From Lysinibacillus sp. SGAir0095 (GTDB lineage: Bacteria; Bacillota; Bacilli; Bacillales_A; Planococcaceae), in contig NZ_CP028083.1 in the NCBI RefSeq assembly GCF_005491425.1, positions 72,001-120,000 of the forward strand: a stretch of 48,000 bases of DNA, in the 5' to 3' direction. The position numbers were made by a program, and so were the translations under genes. A model generated the notes under the pieces. That model was not told the DNA's origin, made no database searches, and worked only from the letters and a program-made list of their open reading frames with translations. This document shows positions 11,165 to 21,499 of the stretch, one piece after another (within the stretch, counting starts at the first letter, position 1; every line of letters begins with the position of its first letter).

Positions 11165-11935
11165 ATGTTTATAGATACACATGTCCATTTAAATGCAGAT
11201 CAATATGATGATGATTTACAGCAAGTAATCGAGAGAGCATTAGAAGCAAAAGTTGAAAAAATGGTAGTAGTCGGTTTCGATCGAAAAACAATCGAAAGAG
11301 CTATGAAGCTGGCAGATGAGTTTGAATTTATATATGCGGTAATTGGTTGGCATCCTGTTGATGCAATCGACTGCACATCCGAAGATTTAGAGTGGATAGA
11401 AAAACTTGCCGCTCATCCCAAGGTAGTCGGTATTGGAGAGACTGGTTTGGATTATTATTGGGATAAATCACCAAAAGATGTGCAACAAGAGCTATTCCGC
11501 AAACAAATTCATCTAGCACAAAAATTGAAACTACCAATTATCATTCATAATCGCGATGCAACTGGTGATGTTGTGAAAATATTACGTGAAGAAAATGCTG
11601 CATCCGTTGGCGGTGTCATGCATTGTTTCAGTGGAAGTGTTGAAACGGCTCGTGAATGTATAGATATGAAGTTCATGATTAGTTTAGGTGGTCCTGTTAC
11701 ATTCAAAAATGCTCGAATGCCAAAAGAGGTAGCGAAAGAAATTCCGTTAGAGCATTTAATGATTGAAACAGATGCACCATATCTCGCACCACATCCTTAT
11801 CGTGGAAAGCGTAACGAACCTTCATATGTGCCACTAGTTGCTGAAGAAATTGCTCGCCAAAAAGAGCTATCGATTGATGAAGTTGCCAAAGCGACAACCT
11901 CTAATGCTATTAAATTTTTTAATCTCGATGAATAG
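11165..11935 (+). CDS. tatD: TatD family metal-dependent hydrolase (YabD)
   Basis: TatD-family proteins are TIM-barrel metal-dependent DNases or hydrolases. All expected metal ligands are visible in 256 residues: DTHVHLNADQY at the N-terminus, the VGIGETGLDYYWD glutamate, IIHNRDA, MHCFSGS, and ETDAPYLAPHPYRGK near the end. GGAGA lies 8 bases before the ATG. The gene stands alone between the metG terminator and yabE. The substrate in Firmicutes is unsettled; DNase activity is inferred from the family. Confidence 0.95.
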   Translation: MFIDTHVHLNADQYDDDLQQVIERALEAKVEKMVVVGFDRKTIERAMKLADEFEFIYAVIGWHPVDAIDCTSEDLEWIEKLAAHPKVVGIGETGLDYYWDKSPKDVQQELFRKQIHLAQKLKLPIIIHNRDATGDVVKILREENAASVGGVMHCFSGSVETARECIDMKFMISLGGPVTFKNARMPKEVAKEIPLEHLMIETDAPYLAPHPYRGKRNEPSYVPLVAEEIARQKELSIDEVAKATTSNAIKFFNLDE

Positions 11936-11937
11936 AT

Positions 11938-11969
11938 TTCCTAAATGCCTCCAATACTGCGTTTAGGAA
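11938..11969 (+). other. Stable hairpin after tatD, without a T-run
   Basis: TTCCTAAATGC pairs with GCGTTTAGGAA (11 pairs, one G-T) around a 10-base loop, starting just after the tatD stop. No T-tract follows, so it may protect the 3' end or be a non-canonical terminator. Confidence 0.55.
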
Positions 11970-12012
11970 GGCTTGGTGTAAATGGACTATATTTTCGAAA
12001 AAGTTAATTTGG

Positions 12013-12041
12013 TTGACAGCTAGAAAAGTAGTCCGTATAAT
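12013..12041 (+). promoter_or_regulatory. Consensus sigma-A promoter of yabE
   Basis: TTGACA and TATAAT are separated by exactly 17 bases, a perfect vegetative consensus. The predicted 5' leader is only about 22 bases, too short for a riboswitch. Confidence 0.85.
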
Positions 12042-12069
12042 CCAACGAGTGCTAAGGAGGCGTTTTTTC

Positions 12070-13278
12070 ATGTCAAAAATAAGTTCCATGAAAAACTTGT
12101 TCCGAGGATCATTGAGGAGTAAGCAAACAGTGGTTGGTGTAATTTCACTGATTCTGTTTGTTTCAGTAGTTTCGTTCGTAGTATACCAGGTCACCAAGGA
12201 TACGGTGATCATCAATACCAACGGAAATGAAGAAGAAATATTAACTCACGCAAATACAGTAGGCGACCTTCTGGAAGAAGAAGGTATCGTAATCGCTCAA
12301 TATGATAAAGTATCACCCTCACTGAATACAAAAATCGTTAATGATATGACGATTGATTGGGAACAAGCAAGAGAAGTAACAATTTCAGTTGACGGAAGTC
12401 AGTCAAAAGTTTGGACAACTGAAAGTAAAGTGAAGAACATTTTGGAAGAAGCAAATATCGAAGTAACAGAGCATGATGTATTATCTCAAGCTCTTACCGC
12501 TGAAGTAGGCGAGACTAACCAAATTGATATTCAAAAGGCGTTTCAGTTGACGCTTGTCGATGGTTTAGAAGAAAGACAAGTTTGGTCCACTTCGACTACG
12601 GTCGCTAACTTTTTGAAACAACAGGGAATTCAGCTTAATGAGTTTGATCGTGTTGAAAATAATCTGGAGAAAGTTATAACACCAGAAGATAAAATCACAG
12701 TTGTTCGCGTAGAAAAGGTTACCGATGTAGTGGAAGAATCTATTGATTTCGCAGTAGAAACGAAATCAGACTCTTCATTGTTAAAAGGAAAAGAAAAAGT
12801 TGTAACTAATGGCGAGAAAGGGAAAGTCGCTCGTACCTACGAAGTTACAAAAGAAAATGGTAAAGTGATAGATAAAGTTATTAAGTCAGAAGAAGTGATT
12901 CAAAAACCAACTACAAAAGTAGTAGCTGTTGGGACAAAAGTTGTCACAGCATCGGTTTCTCGTAGTAAGAGTTCAGCCTCTTCTTCTAGTAGCAGTAAAG
13001 AATTTTATGTAACCGCAACAGCATATACAGCAGATTGCTCAGGCTGTTCAGGTGTTACAGCAACTGGTTTAACTTTAAAAGATGGCATGAAGGTAATTGC
13101 TGTAGACCCGAGTGTAATTCCATTAGGAACAAAAGTATGGGTTGAAGGATACGGTAATGCGATTGCTGCTGACAAAGGCAGTGCCATTAAAGGGAATAAA
13201 ATTGACGTATTTGTAAGCTCTGATAGCCAAGCAAACAATTGGGGACGCAAAAAAGTACGTATTAAAATTTTAAACTAA
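12070..13278 (+). CDS. yabE: Cell-wall protein with DUF348 repeats, G5 and 3D domains (YabE)
   Basis: YabE resembles resuscitation-promoting-factor-like (Sps family) peptidoglycan enzymes. In 402 residues it has a basic N-terminus and one membrane/signal segment (about 20-40), three DUF348-type repeats (about 44-90, 100-150, 155-205), a G5-type domain (about 205-290), a serine-rich linker, and a C-terminal 3D domain from about 310. The three 3D aspartates are in VDPSV, AADKG and KIDVF, the MltA-like catalytic arrangement, so lytic transglycosylase activity at the cell surface is inferred. AAGGAGG lies 9 bases before this ATG; an upstream in-frame start would fall inside the promoter. Confidence 0.93.
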   Translation: MSKISSMKNLFRGSLRSKQTVVGVISLILFVSVVSFVVYQVTKDTVIINTNGNEEEILTHANTVGDLLEEEGIVIAQYDKVSPSLNTKIVNDMTIDWEQAREVTISVDGSQSKVWTTESKVKNILEEANIEVTEHDVLSQALTAEVGETNQIDIQKAFQLTLVDGLEERQVWSTSTTVANFLKQQGIQLNEFDRVENNLEKVITPEDKITVVRVEKVTDVVEESIDFAVETKSDSSLLKGKEKVVTNGEKGKVARTYEVTKENGKVIDKVIKSEEVIQKPTTKVVAVGTKVVTASVSRSKSSASSSSSSKEFYVTATAYTADCSGCSGVTATGLTLKDGMKVIAVDPSVIPLGTKVWVEGYGNAIAADKGSAIKGNKIDVFVSSDSQANNWGRKKVRIKILN

Positions 13279-13325
13279 TTCTAGCAACTTAAAAAAAGTT
13301 TAGCATATTTCAACCAAAATGTATG

Positions 13326-13362
13326 AAAGCCTTCCTGTAGACTGACAGGGAGGCTTTTCTTT
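13326..13362 (+). terminator. Terminator after yabE
   Basis: AAAGCCTTCCTGT pairs with ACAGGGAGGCTTT around a short loop and is followed by TCTTTTT. Confidence 0.85.
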
Positions 13363-13368
13363 TTAAAC

Positions 13369-13495
13369 AATTAGATTGAAGGTGCGCACGCAATTTGTTT
13401 TTAGAGGAGATGAAACGCGTTCTGAAGGAGAATTGAATCCGAGCTGTGTTTCATAAGTATAGAATCTAATTTTATTGGGAGGTACCTTTCAATAA
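13369..13495 (+). other. Structured non-coding stretch between yabE and rnmV
   Basis: Three pairings can be drawn. AATTAGATT (13369-13377) pairs with AATCTAATT (13463-13471). Nested inside, ATGAAACGCG (13410-13419) pairs with TGTGTTTCAT (13445-13454). Next to it, TTATTGGGAG (13472-13481) pairs with CTTTCAATAA (13486-13495). No T-run follows and no convincing open reading frame is present. The function is unknown; it could be a leader of rnmV or a small RNA. Confidence 0.45.
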
Positions 13496-13568
13496 ATGAA
13501 TGAAAACGACGGCCCATGACTTTTCATGTTATTATAGTCAGAGATTGCTTTAGAAGAGGGGTATATTT

Positions 13569-15015
<1,447 letters not shown>

Positions 15016-15069
15016 TTTGAACAAGAATCTATAATCTATAATATTTATGATTTTTTTATATAAAAAAAG

Positions 15070-15099
15070 TTGACAAAGATATTTGTCTGCTGATAAAAT
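15070..15099 (+). promoter_or_regulatory. Upstream promoter of veg
   Basis: TTGACA, an 18-base spacer and TAAAAT. It lies about 40 bases upstream of a second, better promoter. Confidence 0.6.
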
Positions 15100-15110
15100 A
15101 TTATAATTTG

Positions 15111-15139
15111 TTGACAGTTATCCATAAATGGGCTATAAT
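15111..15139 (+). promoter_or_regulatory. Consensus sigma-A promoter of veg
   Basis: TTGACA and TATAAT with a 17-base spacer, a perfect vegetative consensus, 25 bases before the veg start. The veg promoter of B. subtilis is a classic strong promoter. Confidence 0.88.
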
Positions 15140-15163
15140 ATTGTGTAGTGAGGTGTATGCGAA

Positions 15164-15424
15164 ATGCCAAAAACGTTAGCTGACATTAAGAAGTCTCTAG
15201 ATTGTAATTTGGGTAAACGTTTGCGATTAAAAGCAAACGGTGGTCGCAAGAAAACGGTTGAGTGTGATGGAGTACTTAGTGACACATATCATGCAGTCTT
15301 TGTCGTAGAGCTCGATCAAGAAGATAACACTTGTAAACGTGTATCTTATAGCTACACAGATATTTTAACAGAAGCAGTAGAAATCACTTTTTTAGATGAT
15401 GTACAGGTTGCCATTGCCAAATAG
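15164..15424 (+). CDS. veg: Veg family protein
   Basis: Veg is a small, strongly expressed protein reported to stimulate biofilm genes in B. subtilis; its biochemical role is not settled. The 86-residue protein has the family's N-terminal [18 protein letters not shown] and a compact beta-rich body ([10 protein letters not shown] ... [14 protein letters not shown]). GTGAGGTG precedes the ATG. Two tandem promoters upstream and a terminator downstream make it a monocistronic, highly expressed unit. Confidence 0.95.
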   Translation: MPKTLADIKKSLDCNLGKRLRLKANGGRKKTVECDGVLSDTYHAVFVVELDQEDNTCKRVSYSYTDILTEAVEITFLDDVQVAIAK

Positions 15425-15440
15425 TTTTATTTGTCTTATT

Positions 15441-15469
15441 AAAACACTCGATTTTTCGGGTGTTTTTTA
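15441..15469 (+). terminator. Terminator after veg
   Basis: AACACTCG pairs with CGGGTGTT around a 5-base loop and is followed by six T residues. Confidence 0.85.
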
Positions 15470-15527
15470 TTTTCTTTCGCACATACTATTATCGTCAACC
15501 TACTTATTCCTAAGGAGGCAAAACTGC

Positions 15528-15722
15528 ATGGCCAGAAGAAAAGGTATCATGTCGAGTCGTCTAAAAGAAGAGATAGCCAAGGAACTCGGATTTTACGATG
15601 TAGTCGAACGTGAAGGCTGGGGTGGAATTAAGTCACGTGATGCAGGTAATATGGTAAAGCGAGCAATTGAAATGGCCGAACAAGGTCTAGCACAGCAAAA
15701 CCAAAACAATATGAATAAGTAG
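15528..15722 (+). CDS. sspF: Small acid-soluble spore protein SspF, alpha/beta type
   Basis: SspF is a member of the alpha/beta-type SASP family, made in the forespore, which coats and protects spore DNA. The 64-residue protein has the diagnostic core [20 protein letters not shown] and the [15 protein letters not shown] helix; the C-terminus is Gln/Asn rich. I use the ATG preceded by AAGGAGG at 8-base spacing and reject a long upstream extension that runs through the veg terminator. Forespore expression is expected, but I could not place a clean sigma-G promoter upstream. Confidence 0.95.
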   Translation: MARRKGIMSSRLKEEIAKELGFYDVVEREGWGGIKSRDAGNMVKRAIEMAEQGLAQQNQNNMNK

Positions 15723-15734
15723 TGTTGACATATT

Positions 15735-15770
15735 GCCAATAGCTCCTAATGGAGTCTATTGGCTTTTACT
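15735..15770 (+). terminator. Terminator after sspF
   Basis: GCCAATAGCTCC pairs with GGAGTCTATTGGC (one bulged base) around TAAT, followed by TTTTACTTT. Confidence 0.8.
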
Positions 15771-15909
15771 TTATGCAAAAATTACGTAGCAAGGCAAGAA
15801 TAATGAGCTAGCGACACTTGTACGTACAATATGTTAAAATATATGAAAGAATGAAGCTAAAATTTAAAAGCGAACAAAAGATTTGGATGGCAATCCGAGG
15901 AGGATATAT

Positions 15910-16776
15910 ATGCTTTATGTGAAAGCTCCAGCAAAAATAAATTTAACTTTAGATGTTTTATATAAACGCCCTGATAATTATCATGAAGTAGAAATGATTA
16001 TGACAACTGTGGACTTAAGCGATCGTATAGGACTAGAGTCAAGAAATGATGGTTTGATCAAAATAATTTCAACAAATGGTTTTATCCCCGATGATAACCG
16101 AAATCTGGCTTATCAAGCGGCACAACTAATCAAAGATACATACGGTGTAGCTGAGGGTGTTACAATTTCCATTGAAAAAGAAATCCCGGTTGCTGCAGGA
16201 CTTGCCGGTGGTAGTAGTGATGCTGCAGCTACATTGAAAGGGTTAAACGAGTTATGGAATTTAAACTTATCCATCGATACTTTAGCTGAACTGGGTGCAA
16301 AAATCGGTTCAGATGTTTCATTTTGTATTTATGGTGGGACGGCTCTTGCGACTGGACGCGGAGAAAAAATTCAAAAATTACCTGCTCCTCCGACTTGCTG
16401 GGTAGTCTTAGCCAAACCAAAAATCGGTGTTTCAACAGCACAAGTATATGGTGGACTAAATCTTGAGGGACTTGAACACCCAAATACGAAACAAATGATT
16501 CAATCAATTGAAACTAACGATTATGATTTAATGTGTAATTCGCTTGGAAATGTCTTGGAATCCGTTACATTCAAACTGCACCCGGAAGTGGTTATGATTA
16601 AAGAACAAATGAAACGTTTTGGTGCTGATGCAGTGTTAATGAGCGGCAGTGGACCGACAGTATTTGGTTTAGTGGATAATGAATCAAGACTGGGAAGAAT
16701 TTATAACGGTCTAAGAGGATTTTGTGATGAGGTTTTTGCGGTCCGTTTATTAGGTGAAAGGAATTCACTTGCTTAA
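15910..16776 (+). CDS. ispE: 4-diphosphocytidyl-2-C-methyl-D-erythritol kinase
   Basis: IspE is the ATP-dependent GHMP kinase of the MEP pathway for isoprenoid precursors. The 288-residue protein has [13 protein letters not shown] at the N-terminus, the ATP-binding [20 protein letters not shown] near residue 97, and the C-terminal [13 protein letters not shown] motif. The ATG follows CGAGGAGG with 6-base spacing; an in-frame ATG nine codons upstream lacks a site. An extended -10 (TGTTAAAAT, 15832-15840) lies about 70 bases upstream. Confidence 0.96.
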   Translation: MLYVKAPAKINLTLDVLYKRPDNYHEVEMIMTTVDLSDRIGLESRNDGLIKIISTNGFIPDDNRNLAYQAAQLIKDTYGVAEGVTISIEKEIPVAAGLAGGSSDAAATLKGLNELWNLNLSIDTLAELGAKIGSDVSFCIYGGTALATGRGEKIQKLPAPPTCWVVLAKPKIGVSTAQVYGGLNLEGLEHPNTKQMIQSIETNDYDLMCNSLGNVLESVTFKLHPEVVMIKEQMKRFGADAVLMSGSGPTVFGLVDNESRLGRIYNGLRGFCDEVFAVRLLGERNSLA

Positions 16777-16851
16777 ATGCGGATGTTTATGGTACTTTTT
16801 CTATAAAATATTCGTGTTTATAATGTGATTCAAATGAAAGAAACTCAAGAG

Positions 16852-16887
16852 AACTGTCTGCTATTAAATTAGTAGGCAGTTAATTTT
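16852..16887 (+). terminator. Possible terminator between ispE and purR
   Basis: AACTGTCTGCT pairs with AGTAGGCAGTT (two G-T pairs) around ATTAAATT, followed by only a short AATTTTA tract. It may be a weak terminator or a leader hairpin of purR. Confidence 0.45.
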
Positions 16888-16913
16888 ACATGTATAGAAG
16901 TGGAGTGGATCTC

Positions 16914-17741
16914 GTGAAATGGAAACGAAGCGAACGCCTTGTTGATATGACGTATTATTTACTTGAGCATCCACATCAGCTAATCCCTTTAACTTTTTTT
17001 TCTGAAACATATCAATCTGCCAAATCATCTATTAGTGAGGATTTATCAATTGTTAAAGAAACGTTTGAAGAAAAGGGAATTGGGTTGTTGATGACCGTAC
17101 CGGGAGCAGCAGGCGGGGTAAAATATATCCCTAAGATGTCTGGTAGTGAAGTACGGGAGATTATTCAAATCTTGATTAGTGAGTTAAGTCAGTCGGACCG
17201 CTTGTTGCCAGGTGGCTATTTGTTCATGACTGATTTACTAGGAAATCCAGAGCTTATGAATAGAGTTGGAAAAGTATTTGCAAGTATTTATGCTGACCAA
17301 CAAATAGATGTCATTATGACGGTGGCAACAAAGGGGATATCGATTGCTCATTCGATAGCCAGACATTTAAATGTTCCTGTTGTTGTGGTACGTCGTGACA
17401 GTAAAGTAACAGAAGGCTCTACAGTTAGTATCAACTATGTATCAGGTTCTTCACGTCGTATTCAAACAATGGTACTTTCTAAACGCAGTATGAAAGGCGG
17501 CCAACGAGTACTGATAACGGACGATTTTATGAAGGTTGGCGGTACGATGAATGGAATGAAAAATCTATTGGAGGAGTTCGGCTGTGAACTAGCAGGTATG
17601 GCCGTTCTAGTAGAAGCAGAGCATGCTGACGAAACATTAGTAGATGATTACTATTCTTTGGTTAAACTTCATGCTGTAAATGAAAAGGATCGTACGATTG
17701 CTTTAAGTGAAGGTAATTATTTTTTAAAGGAGAGAAAATAA
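16914..17741 (+). CDS. purR: Purine operon repressor PurR
   Basis: PurR represses purine synthesis and transport genes, and PRPP relieves repression. In 275 residues there is an N-terminal winged-helix domain (about 1-73) and a phosphoribosyltransferase-like effector domain with the PRPP motif [16 protein letters not shown] and the [18 protein letters not shown] region. The start is GTG 16914, with GGAG 8 bases upstream and the homologous N-terminus ([10 protein letters not shown]); an upstream ATG at 16890 has no ribosome binding site. I saw no PurBox pair in the short upstream region, so autoregulation is not supported. ridA follows with a 1-base gap. Confidence 0.96.
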   Translation: MKWKRSERLVDMTYYLLEHPHQLIPLTFFSETYQSAKSSISEDLSIVKETFEEKGIGLLMTVPGAAGGVKYIPKMSGSEVREIIQILISELSQSDRLLPGGYLFMTDLLGNPELMNRVGKVFASIYADQQIDVIMTVATKGISIAHSIARHLNVPVVVVRRDSKVTEGSTVSINYVSGSSRRIQTMVLSKRSMKGGQRVLITDDFMKVGGTMNGMKNLLEEFGCELAGMAVLVEAEHADETLVDDYYSLVKLHAVNEKDRTIALSEGNYFLKERK

Positions 17742-17742
17742 A

Positions 17743-18117
17743 ATGAAAACAGTATCTACAACTAATGCACCAGCTGCAATTGGACCATATGCACAAGGTA
17801 TCGTAGTAAATGGAATCTTTTATAGCTCTGGACAAATTCCTTTAACAGCTGCGGGCGAATTAATAGAAGGCGATATCGTAGCGCAAACAAATCAAGTCTT
17901 TGAAAATTTAAAAGCGGTTTTAGAAGCAGCAAGTAGTTCATTAGATAAAGTTGTAAAAACGACTGTATTTTTAGGTGATATGAATGACTTCGCGGCTATG
18001 AATGAAACTTATGCAAAGCATTTCGGTGAGCATAAACCAGCACGCTCTGCAGTAGAGGTTGCTAGACTGCCAAAAGATGTAAAGGTAGAAATTGAAGTAA
18101 TTGCAGTAGTTGAATAA
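17743..18117 (+). CDS. ridA: Enamine/imine deaminase RidA (YabJ)
   Basis: RidA hydrolyses reactive enamine/imine intermediates such as 2-aminoacrylate. In B. subtilis YabJ is linked to purine regulation through its place after purR. The 124-residue trimer subunit has [12 protein letters not shown] at the N-terminus and the active-site arginine in [13 protein letters not shown], with the C-terminal [10 protein letters not shown] strand. It starts one base after the purR stop, with AAAGGAGA inside the purR end, so the two are almost certainly cotranscribed. Confidence 0.96.
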   Translation: MKTVSTTNAPAAIGPYAQGIVVNGIFYSSGQIPLTAAGELIEGDIVAQTNQVFENLKAVLEAASSSLDKVVKTTVFLGDMNDFAAMNETYAKHFGEHKPARSAVEVARLPKDVKVEIEVIAVVE

Positions 18118-18124
18118 AAATAGA

Positions 18125-18163
18125 AAGATGATGGAGGCGAAAATAGCAACCATCATTTTTTTT
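18125..18163 (+). terminator. Terminator after ridA
   Basis: ATGATGG pairs with CCATCAT around a 15-base loop, followed by eight T residues. Confidence 0.8.
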
Positions 18164-18207
18164 ACAAAAAAATATTTATAATTTTTCAAATTTTTGTATA
18201 ATGGAAG

Positions 18208-18233
18208 AAGGGAAATTGAAATTTTTGTAGAAT
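18208..18233 (+). promoter_or_regulatory. Candidate sigma-H promoter of spoVG
   Basis: AAGGGAAAT matches RWAGGAnnT with one mismatch. After a 12-base spacer comes AGAAT, matching HGAAT. The region just upstream is very AT-rich, like the AbrB-bound box of B. subtilis spoVG. A TATAAT at 18197-18202 could serve sigma-A instead. Confidence 0.6.
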
Positions 18234-18273
18234 CATATCTTTTAAAGGCATCATAGAAGAGAGGAGTGAAATA

Positions 18274-18564
18274 ATGGAAGTAACTGACGTAAGATTAAGA
18301 CGTGTCCAAACTGATGGGCGCATGCGAGCAATCGCTTCAATCACATTAGACGACGAGTTTGTCGTACATGACATTCGTGTGATTGATGGCAACAACGGAT
18401 TATTTGTTGCAATGCCAAGTAAGCGTACACCAGACGGAGAATTCCGTGATATCGCACACCCTATTAACTCTGATACACGAAATAAGCTTCAAGAAGTAGT
18501 ATTAGCTGCTTACCACGCATCCAGTGAAGAAGAAGTTCTAGTACTAGAAGAAGCAAATGCATAA
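18274..18564 (+). CDS. spoVG: Septation/regulatory protein SpoVG
   Basis: SpoVG is a small nucleic-acid-binding regulator involved in septation and sporulation in Bacilli. The 96-residue protein shows the family signature: [11 protein letters not shown] at the start, [11 protein letters not shown], and [18 protein letters not shown] in the middle; the end is acidic. GAGAGGAG lies 7 bases before the ATG. It has its own promoter region and terminator, upstream of glmU-prs as in B. subtilis. Confidence 0.97.
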   Translation: MEVTDVRLRRVQTDGRMRAIASITLDDEFVVHDIRVIDGNNGLFVAMPSKRTPDGEFRDIAHPINSDTRNKLQEVVLAAYHASSEEEVLVLEEANA

Positions 18565-18578
18565 TTTGTAAACAATAG

Positions 18579-18613
18579 GAGTCTACTCATTGCGGAGTAG
18601 ACTCTTTTTTTTA
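18579..18613 (+). terminator. Terminator after spoVG
   Basis: GAGTCTACT pairs with AGTAGACTC around CATTGCGG, followed by eight T residues. Confidence 0.92.
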
Positions 18614-18676
18614 TAATTGAAAAAATTATCATAAATTACCAACGCAGATGTCATTGATTTGTCAAGTCTGGAAACC

Positions 18677-18705
18677 TTGAAAACCGGGTGAATTTACTAT
18701 ATAGT
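18677..18705 (+). promoter_or_regulatory. Sigma-A promoter of glmU-prs
   Basis: TTGAAA, a 17-base spacer and TATAGT, 39 bases before the glmU start. Confidence 0.7.
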
Positions 18706-18744
18706 CATAAGAGAATATGAATAAAATTGGAGGACTCAAAGATC

Positions 18745-20109
18745 ATGACGAATATTTTTGCGGTCATTTTGGCTGCTGGTCAAGGAACTCGCATGAAGTC
18801 CAAATTATATAAGGTGCTCCACCCTGTTTGTGGAAAGCCAATGGTAGAGCATGTTGTCGAGAACATTCAATCATTGAATGTGAATCGTATTGTAACTGTT
18901 GTTGGACATGGAGCAGAAAAAGTAAAAGAACAACTTGGTGAAAAAAGCGAGTATGTACTTCAAGAAGAACAGCTTGGTACGGCACATGCGGTGATTCAAG
19001 CTGAAGGCATTTTGAGTTCACTTGAGGGAACAACATTAGTTGTTTGTGGAGATACACCATTAATTCAACCAGAAACAATGAAAGCGCTATATGAACACCA
19101 CCATAATCAAAAAGCAAAAGCAACAATCCTAACAGCTGTAGCTGGCAATCCAACTGGATATGGTCGAGTGATTCGTGATGCAGATGGTCAGGTTTCGCAA
19201 ATTGTAGAGCAAAAGGACGCTACACCGGATCAGCAGTTAGTTACAGAAATTAATACAGGCACATATTGCTTTGATAACAAAGCATTATTTGATGCATTAA
19301 AGCTCGTTAACAATGAAAATGCACAGGGGGAATATTATTTACCCGATGTCATCGAAATCTTACAAAAACAAGGTGAAATCGTTTCAGCTTATACATGTAC
19401 TAATTTTGATGAAACACTAGGAGTAAATGATCGTGTGGCATTGGCTCAAGCTGAAGAGTTAATGCGTGCCCGCATTAACGAAAAACATATGCGAAATGGT
19501 GTAACACTCATTAACCCAATGTCTACTCATATCAGTGCGGATGCACAAATTGGCCGTGATACGGTTATTAAGCCAGGCACGATTATCGAGGGGCATTCAA
19601 TCATTGGGGAGGATTGTATTATAGGGCCAAATTCTAATATCGTAAATAGTAGAGTTGGTGACCGTACTACGGTACAAAATTCTGTTGTAACTGATAGTTA
19701 TATAGGAGAAGATACTGCAGTTGGACCATTTGCCCATTTACGTCCGGAATCTCAATTAGGAAACCATGTAAAAATCGGTAATTTCGTTGAAGTGAAGAAA
19801 AGCACTTTAGGTAACGATTCAAAAGTTTCACACTTAAGTTATATTGGCGATGCCGAAGTTGGAAGTAATGTCAATGTTGGCTGTGGATCGATTACAGTGA
19901 ATTATGATGGCAAAAATAAATTCAAAACAACTATAGAAGATAATGTTTTTGTTGGATGTAATTCTAACTTGGTAGCACCGGTTACGTTGGGTGCTGGATC
20001 ATTTATCGCCGCTGGTTCAACCATTACAAAAGATGTACCGGCAGATGCATTAGGAATTGGACGTTCAAGACAAGAGAATAAATTGGATTACGCGAAGAAG
20101 TTAAAATAA
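18745..20109 (+). CDS. glmU: Bifunctional UDP-GlcNAc pyrophosphorylase / GlcN-1-P acetyltransferase
   Basis: GlmU acetylates glucosamine-1-phosphate and then uridylylates it to UDP-GlcNAc, the precursor for peptidoglycan and teichoic acids. The 454-residue protein has the N-terminal uridyltransferase ([13 protein letters not shown], then QLGTAHAV and CGDTPLI) and, from about residue 250, a left-handed beta-helix acetyltransferase with hexapeptide repeats and the NFVEVKKS and [10 protein letters not shown] motifs. I use the ATG at 18745; an in-frame TTG six codons upstream overlaps the TTGGAGGA ribosome binding site. prs follows after 26 bases. Confidence 0.96.
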   Translation: MTNIFAVILAAGQGTRMKSKLYKVLHPVCGKPMVEHVVENIQSLNVNRIVTVVGHGAEKVKEQLGEKSEYVLQEEQLGTAHAVIQAEGILSSLEGTTLVVCGDTPLIQPETMKALYEHHHNQKAKATILTAVAGNPTGYGRVIRDADGQVSQIVEQKDATPDQQLVTEINTGTYCFDNKALFDALKLVNNENAQGEYYLPDVIEILQKQGEIVSAYTCTNFDETLGVNDRVALAQAEELMRARINEKHMRNGVTLINPMSTHISADAQIGRDTVIKPGTIIEGHSIIGEDCIIGPNSNIVNSRVGDRTTVQNSVVTDSYIGEDTAVGPFAHLRPESQLGNHVKIGNFVEVKKSTLGNDSKVSHLSYIGDAEVGSNVNVGCGSITVNYDGKNKFKTTIEDNVFVGCNSNLVAPVTLGAGSFIAAGSTITKDVPADALGIGRSRQENKLDYAKKLK

Positions 20110-20135
20110 ATTTGTAAAACTATTAGGAGGCCATC

Positions 20136-21095
20136 ATGCCGTATCAATATGCTGACACAAAATTAAAAATCTTTTCTTTAAATTCTAACTACCCTTTAGC
20201 ACAAGAAATTGCAGAACAAATGGGTGTAGAGCTTGGTAAATCATCTGTAAAACATTTCAGTGATGGAGAAGTTCAAATTAGCATCGAAGAAAGTATTCGT
20301 GGTTGTGACGTATTTATCGTTCAATCTACTTCTGCACCCGTTAATGAACATTTAATGGAATTATTAATTATGATTGATGCTGTAAAACGTGCTTCTGCTC
20401 GTACAATTAACGTTGTAATGCCATACTACGGCTATGCTCGTCAAGACCGTAAAGCAAAAGCTCGTGAGCCAATCACAGCAAAATTAGTAGCAAATTTATT
20501 AGAAACTGCTGGTGCTAACCGAGTAATCGTATTAGACTTACACGCTCCACAAATCCAAGGTTTCTTTGATATCCTAATCGACCATTTACAAGCGGTTCCA
20601 ATTCTATCTACTTACTTTAAATCTAAAAACTTCAATCCGGATGAAGTAGTAGTTGTATCTCCAGACCACGGTGGTGTTACACGTGCTCGTAAAATGGCTG
20701 AGCGTTTAAAAGCTCCAATTGCTATTATCGACAAACGTCGTCCAAAACCAAACGTGGCAGAAGTGATGAATATCGTAGGTAATATTGAAGGGAAAATTTG
20801 TATTCTAATCGATGATATCATTGATACAGCGGGTACGATTACAATTGGTGCTAATGCATTGATCGAAGCAGGAGCGAAAGAAGTTTATGCTTGCTGTTCA
20901 CATCCTGTTTTATCAGGCCCGGCAATTGAGCGTATTGAAAACTCAGTTATTAAGGAACTTGTAGTAACAAATACAATCCAGCTTTCCGAAGAAAAAATGT
21001 CTCCAAAAGTAAAACAACTTTCAGTAGCAAATTTGATGGCTGAAGCCATTTCTCGCGTATATGAAAACAAATCTGTAAGTACATTATTCGATTAA
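20136..21095 (+). CDS. prs: Ribose-phosphate pyrophosphokinase
   Basis: Prs makes PRPP from ribose-5-phosphate and ATP for nucleotide, His, Trp and NAD synthesis. In 319 residues it has [13 protein letters not shown], the catalytic [14 protein letters not shown] loop, the divalent-cation site [14 protein letters not shown], and the PRPP-binding [20 protein letters not shown] is 6 bases before the ATG. It is in an operon with glmU, and PRPP is also the PurR effector whose gene lies just upstream. Confidence 0.97.
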   Translation: MPYQYADTKLKIFSLNSNYPLAQEIAEQMGVELGKSSVKHFSDGEVQISIEESIRGCDVFIVQSTSAPVNEHLMELLIMIDAVKRASARTINVVMPYYGYARQDRKAKAREPITAKLVANLLETAGANRVIVLDLHAPQIQGFFDILIDHLQAVPILSTYFKSKNFNPDEVVVVSPDHGGVTRARKMAERLKAPIAIIDKRRPKPNVAEVMNIVGNIEGKICILIDDIIDTAGTITIGANALIEAGAKEVYACCSHPVLSGPAIERIENSVIKELVVTNTIQLSEEKMSPKVKQLSVANLMAEAISRVYENKSVSTLFD

Positions 21096-21104
21096 TTCAA
21101 TTAT

Positions 21105-21139
21105 TAAAGACAAGGCAAACGCTGCCTTGTCTTTTTTTC
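21105..21139 (+). terminator. Terminator after prs
   Basis: AAAGACAAGGCA pairs perfectly with TGCCTTGTCTTT around AACG, followed by a T-run. Confidence 0.93.
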
Positions 21140-21436
21140 ATTCTTTGAAACCAATGAGATCTAAAAAAATCTTCTATTAATGTTTGGGAAGTTTTGGAAA
21201 GAACGGATAACCAATTTGTAGTTGTCTCAATAATTTGTCTATGTACTTTGTGAAGGGAATACTCAAAATTTATATCTTGCCAGGATACTTTGGCAGTGGT
21301 TACACAGTTTACATGATAGGCTGCAGATTCAATATAAATGACCGATTCTGGAATAGTAGGACATAGGGAACTAACTTTTTTAACAGATTAATATCTTCAA
21401 AATTTTTCCTGCTAGTCAAATTTATGTGCTAGAAAA
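21140..21436. other. Long intergenic region upstream of ctc
   Basis: I see no supported gene in this AT-rich stretch. It holds only a small TGCCA/TGGCA hairpin at 21279-21296. Regulatory DNA for ctc is the likeliest role. Confidence 0.5.
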
Positions 21437-21463
21437 GTTTAGGATTCAAGAAAAAAAGGAATA
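21437..21463 (+). promoter_or_regulatory. Weak candidate sigma-B promoter of ctc
   Basis: GTTTAG resembles the sigma-B -35 GTTTAA. After 15 bases GGAATA loosely resembles GGGTAT (two mismatches). It is reported because ctc is a sigma-B gene in B. subtilis; the match alone is poor. Confidence 0.3.
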
Positions 21464-21499
21464 CTAATAGTGGTCATAACTTTGAAAGGGGTCTATTTT

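Noticed and set aside
16777..16913. PurBox pair for autoregulation of purR
   Set aside because: No CCGAAC / GTTCGG core pair can be found on either strand.
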